NCBI GenBank assembly: GCA_018667205.1 | Contig: JABIVN010000208.1 | Coordinates: forward strand, 1 to 7,022 | Source: Gammaproteobacteria bacterium | Lineage (GTDB): Bacteria; Pseudomonadota; Gammaproteobacteria; Pseudomonadales; Azotimanducaceae | Direction: 5' to 3' | Length of the DNA: 7,022 bases | Shown: piece after piece, positions 5,974 to 7,022 of the stretch | Layout: each line of letters starts with the position of its first letter | How positions within the stretch are numbered: the stretch's first letter is position 1 | The notes under the pieces: generated by a model | The model's input: the letters and a program-made list of their open reading frames with translations, nothing else | What the model was told of the DNA's origin: nothing | Databases searched by the model: none | Position numbers and translations under genes: made by a program

Positions 5974-6810
5974 TTGTCGACTTTATATGTAGTAGCCACG
6001 CCCATTGGCAATCTGGGTGATATCTCACAACGCGCTATAGAGGTTCTTAGTACTGTTGACGTTATTGCAGCGGAGGATACGAGGCATACCGGCAAGCTCC
6101 TGTCGGAGTTTTCTATTTCTTCCAAGTTGATCGCGCTGCATGATCACAACGAGGACCTCTCGACCGCCAGAATCATCCAGATGCTGGAGGATGGGCAAAA
6201 CATTGCGATGGTTTCTGACGCTGGAACCCCTCTTATCTCTGACCCTGGGTACCATTTGGTCAATCAATGTTTGTCCAAGGGAATTGATGTCGTCGCAGTA
6301 CCTGGTCCGAGTTCGGTCACTGCCGCACTCAGTATCGCTGGAATGCCAACGAACAGGTTTTCTTTTGAGGGTTTTGTTCCCGCGAAGACGTTAGCTCGAA
6401 GGGAGTTCCTGACGAACCTAAAGTTTGAAACAAGGACCCAGGTTTTCTTTGAGTCGCCTCATCGCATCAATGAAACCCTGCGAGCTATGGCAGAAATAAT
6501 GGGTCCGGGACGCCAGCTGAGTCTCTGTCGGGAGTTGACCAAGACATTTGAGCAGGTGGTTTTGGCGAGTGTTGGTGAATTGTCGACACGGATTGGCTCT
6601 GGCGATATCCCTTCAAAAGGAGAGTTTGTTCTGGTTTTGCGCGGCAGTGACGAATCACTGGCGGTCAACGCTGATCATCTGCTTCAAACACTGTTAGCGG
6701 AGCTTTCCCCGTCCAAAGCTGCTTCGGTCGCAGCGAAGGTAACAGACTTGTCTAAGTCAGATCTTTACAATCGCGCCTTGGTTTTGAAAAAGGGAGCAGA
6801 TCCAGCTTGA
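5974..6810 (+). CDS. rsmI: 16S rRNA (cytidine1402-2'-O)-methyltransferase RsmI
   Basis: RsmI transfers a methyl group from S-adenosylmethionine to the 2'-OH of C1402 in the 16S rRNA decoding centre, working with RsmH, which methylates N4 of the same base. The 278-residue product has the tetrapyrrole-methylase fold with the RsmI signatures: LYVVATPIGNLGDIS (4-18), AAEDTRHTGKLL (32-43), LHDHNE (55-60), VSDAGTPLISDPGYHLV (80-96), VPGPSSVTAALSIAG (109-123), FEGFVPAK (131-138), FFESPHRI (158-165) and LCRELTKTFE (184-193). The C-terminal KAA..AA..T..SKSDLYNRAL is also typical. Length is normal. The frame has no ATG or GTG start before the first conserved residues; an in-frame TGA lies at 5923-5925. 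TTG at 5974 is therefore the best start, with a weak GGTGA element four bases upstream. Divergent from lpoA and followed by rnpB, as in Pseudomonas. Confidence 0.96.
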   Translation: MSTLYVVATPIGNLGDISQRAIEVLSTVDVIAAEDTRHTGKLLSEFSISSKLIALHDHNEDLSTARIIQMLEDGQNIAMVSDAGTPLISDPGYHLVNQCLSKGIDVVAVPGPSSVTAALSIAGMPTNRFSFEGFVPAKTLARREFLTNLKFETRTQVFFESPHRINETLRAMAEIMGPGRQLSLCRELTKTFEQVVLASVGELSTRIGSGDIPSKGEFVLVLRGSDESLAVNADHLLQTLLAELSPSKAASVAAKVTDLSKSDLYNRALVLKKGADPA

Positions 6811-6835
6811 GCGCAGCGGCGCCAGAGAGTAGGCT
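6807..6835 (+). promoter_or_regulatory. Likely sigma-70-type promoter of rnpB
   Basis: TTGAGC (6807-6812) and TAGGCT (6830-6835) are separated by exactly 17 bases. The expected start, seven to nine bases after the -10, falls at 6842-6844, where the mature RNase P RNA should begin from alignment with the E. coli 5' end. The -35 box contains the rsmI TGA stop codon (6808-6810). The -10 match is modest (three of six), but the agreement of position is strong. Confidence 0.6.
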
Positions 6836-6843
6836 TTGTCCAA

Positions 6844-7022
6844 GGAGTCGGCCAGGCAATCGCCTTAGCGCAAGCTAGGGAGGAAAGTCCGGGCTCCAAA
6901 GGGTAGAGTGCCAGGTAACGCCTGGGAGGCGCAAGCCTACGGAAAGTGCAGCAGAAATTAAACCGCCTGTTTTTTCATTCGTGAGGGAGCAGGTAAGGGT
7001 GAAATGGTGCGGTAAGAGCGCA
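6844..7022 (+). ncRNA. rnpB: RNase P RNA, bacterial type A (3' partial)
   Basis: Catalytic RNA of ribonuclease P, which removes the 5' leader from tRNA precursors together with the RnpA protein. The first 21 bases, from GGAGTCGGCCA on, align without gaps to the E. coli 5' end (P1 and P2 strands). Then come a short P3 hairpin with a GCAA loop (6864-6879), the universal GAGGAAAGTCCGGGCTCC segment (P4 region, about 6880-6896), GCCAGGTAACGCCTGGG (P8), AGGCGCAAGCCT (P9), CGGAAAGTGCAGCAGAAA, a P12 hairpin with a UUCG loop (6967-6992), CAGGTAAGGGTGAAA, and GGTGCGGTAAGAGCGCA, where the window ends. About half of a typical 350-400-base RNA is present; the 3' strands of P1, P2 and P4 and the CCA-binding loop lie outside. 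Type A is inferred from the overall pattern and the gammaproteobacterial context. The 5' end is placed by alignment from memory, within a few bases. Confidence 0.96.

Noticed and set aside
1..7022. A new defence, mobile or biosynthetic system
   Set aside because: All the main coding regions belong to recognised core families in a familiar order, gaps are 108 bases or shorter, and no transposase, integrase, array or compositional break is visible.

Overview
This window looks like ordinary chromosomal core sequence from a gammaproteobacterium. The evidence is the gene set and its order: cytochrome b, cytochrome c1, sspA and sspB on the plus strand; a convergent lpoA-yraN-dolP cluster on the minus strand; then rsmI and the RNase P RNA gene rnpB on the plus strand. 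From memory this matches, block for block, the pet-ssp-(dolP, diaA, yraN, lpoA)-rsmI-rnpB region of Pseudomonas and relatives. Base composition is near 50% GC, and codon use shows no obvious break. I see no mobile element, tRNA, CRISPR array, phage gene or defence gene. The exact genus cannot be read from this sequence; a marine or Pseudomonas/Cellvibrio-like lineage is an inference.

Region 1 (1-1917) is the end of the cytochrome bc1 operon. It holds cytochrome b, missing roughly 45-50 N-terminal residues beyond the window edge, and complete cytochrome c1, joined by an ATGA overlap. The Rieske gene petA is expected just outside the window. Region 2 (1979-3091) carries sspA (a GST-fold RNA-polymerase-binding regulator) and sspB (the ClpXP adaptor), in the same direction as the respiratory genes. 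Region 3 (3126-5865, minus strand) is an envelope cluster: lpoA (outer-membrane lipoprotein activator of the class A penicillin-binding protein PBP1A), yraN (nuclease-like fold, function uncertain) and dolP (double-BON outer-membrane lipoprotein). The gene diaA, which in E. coli and Pseudomonas lies between yraN and dolP, is absent. Region 4 (5974-7022) has rsmI, a 16S rRNA 2'-O-methyltransferase with a TTG start, followed after 33 bases by rnpB, which runs off the right edge.

No new system is present that I can defend. The points that deserve a second look are small: the missing diaA; the PVWY Qo motif and 15-residue haem-ligand spacing in cytochrome b; a perfect 7-bp inverted repeat overlapping the likely lpoA promoter; the rnpB promoter whose -35 box contains the rsmI stop codon; a minimal P3 and a U.G-rich P12 in the RNase P RNA; and a shortened N-terminus in DolP.
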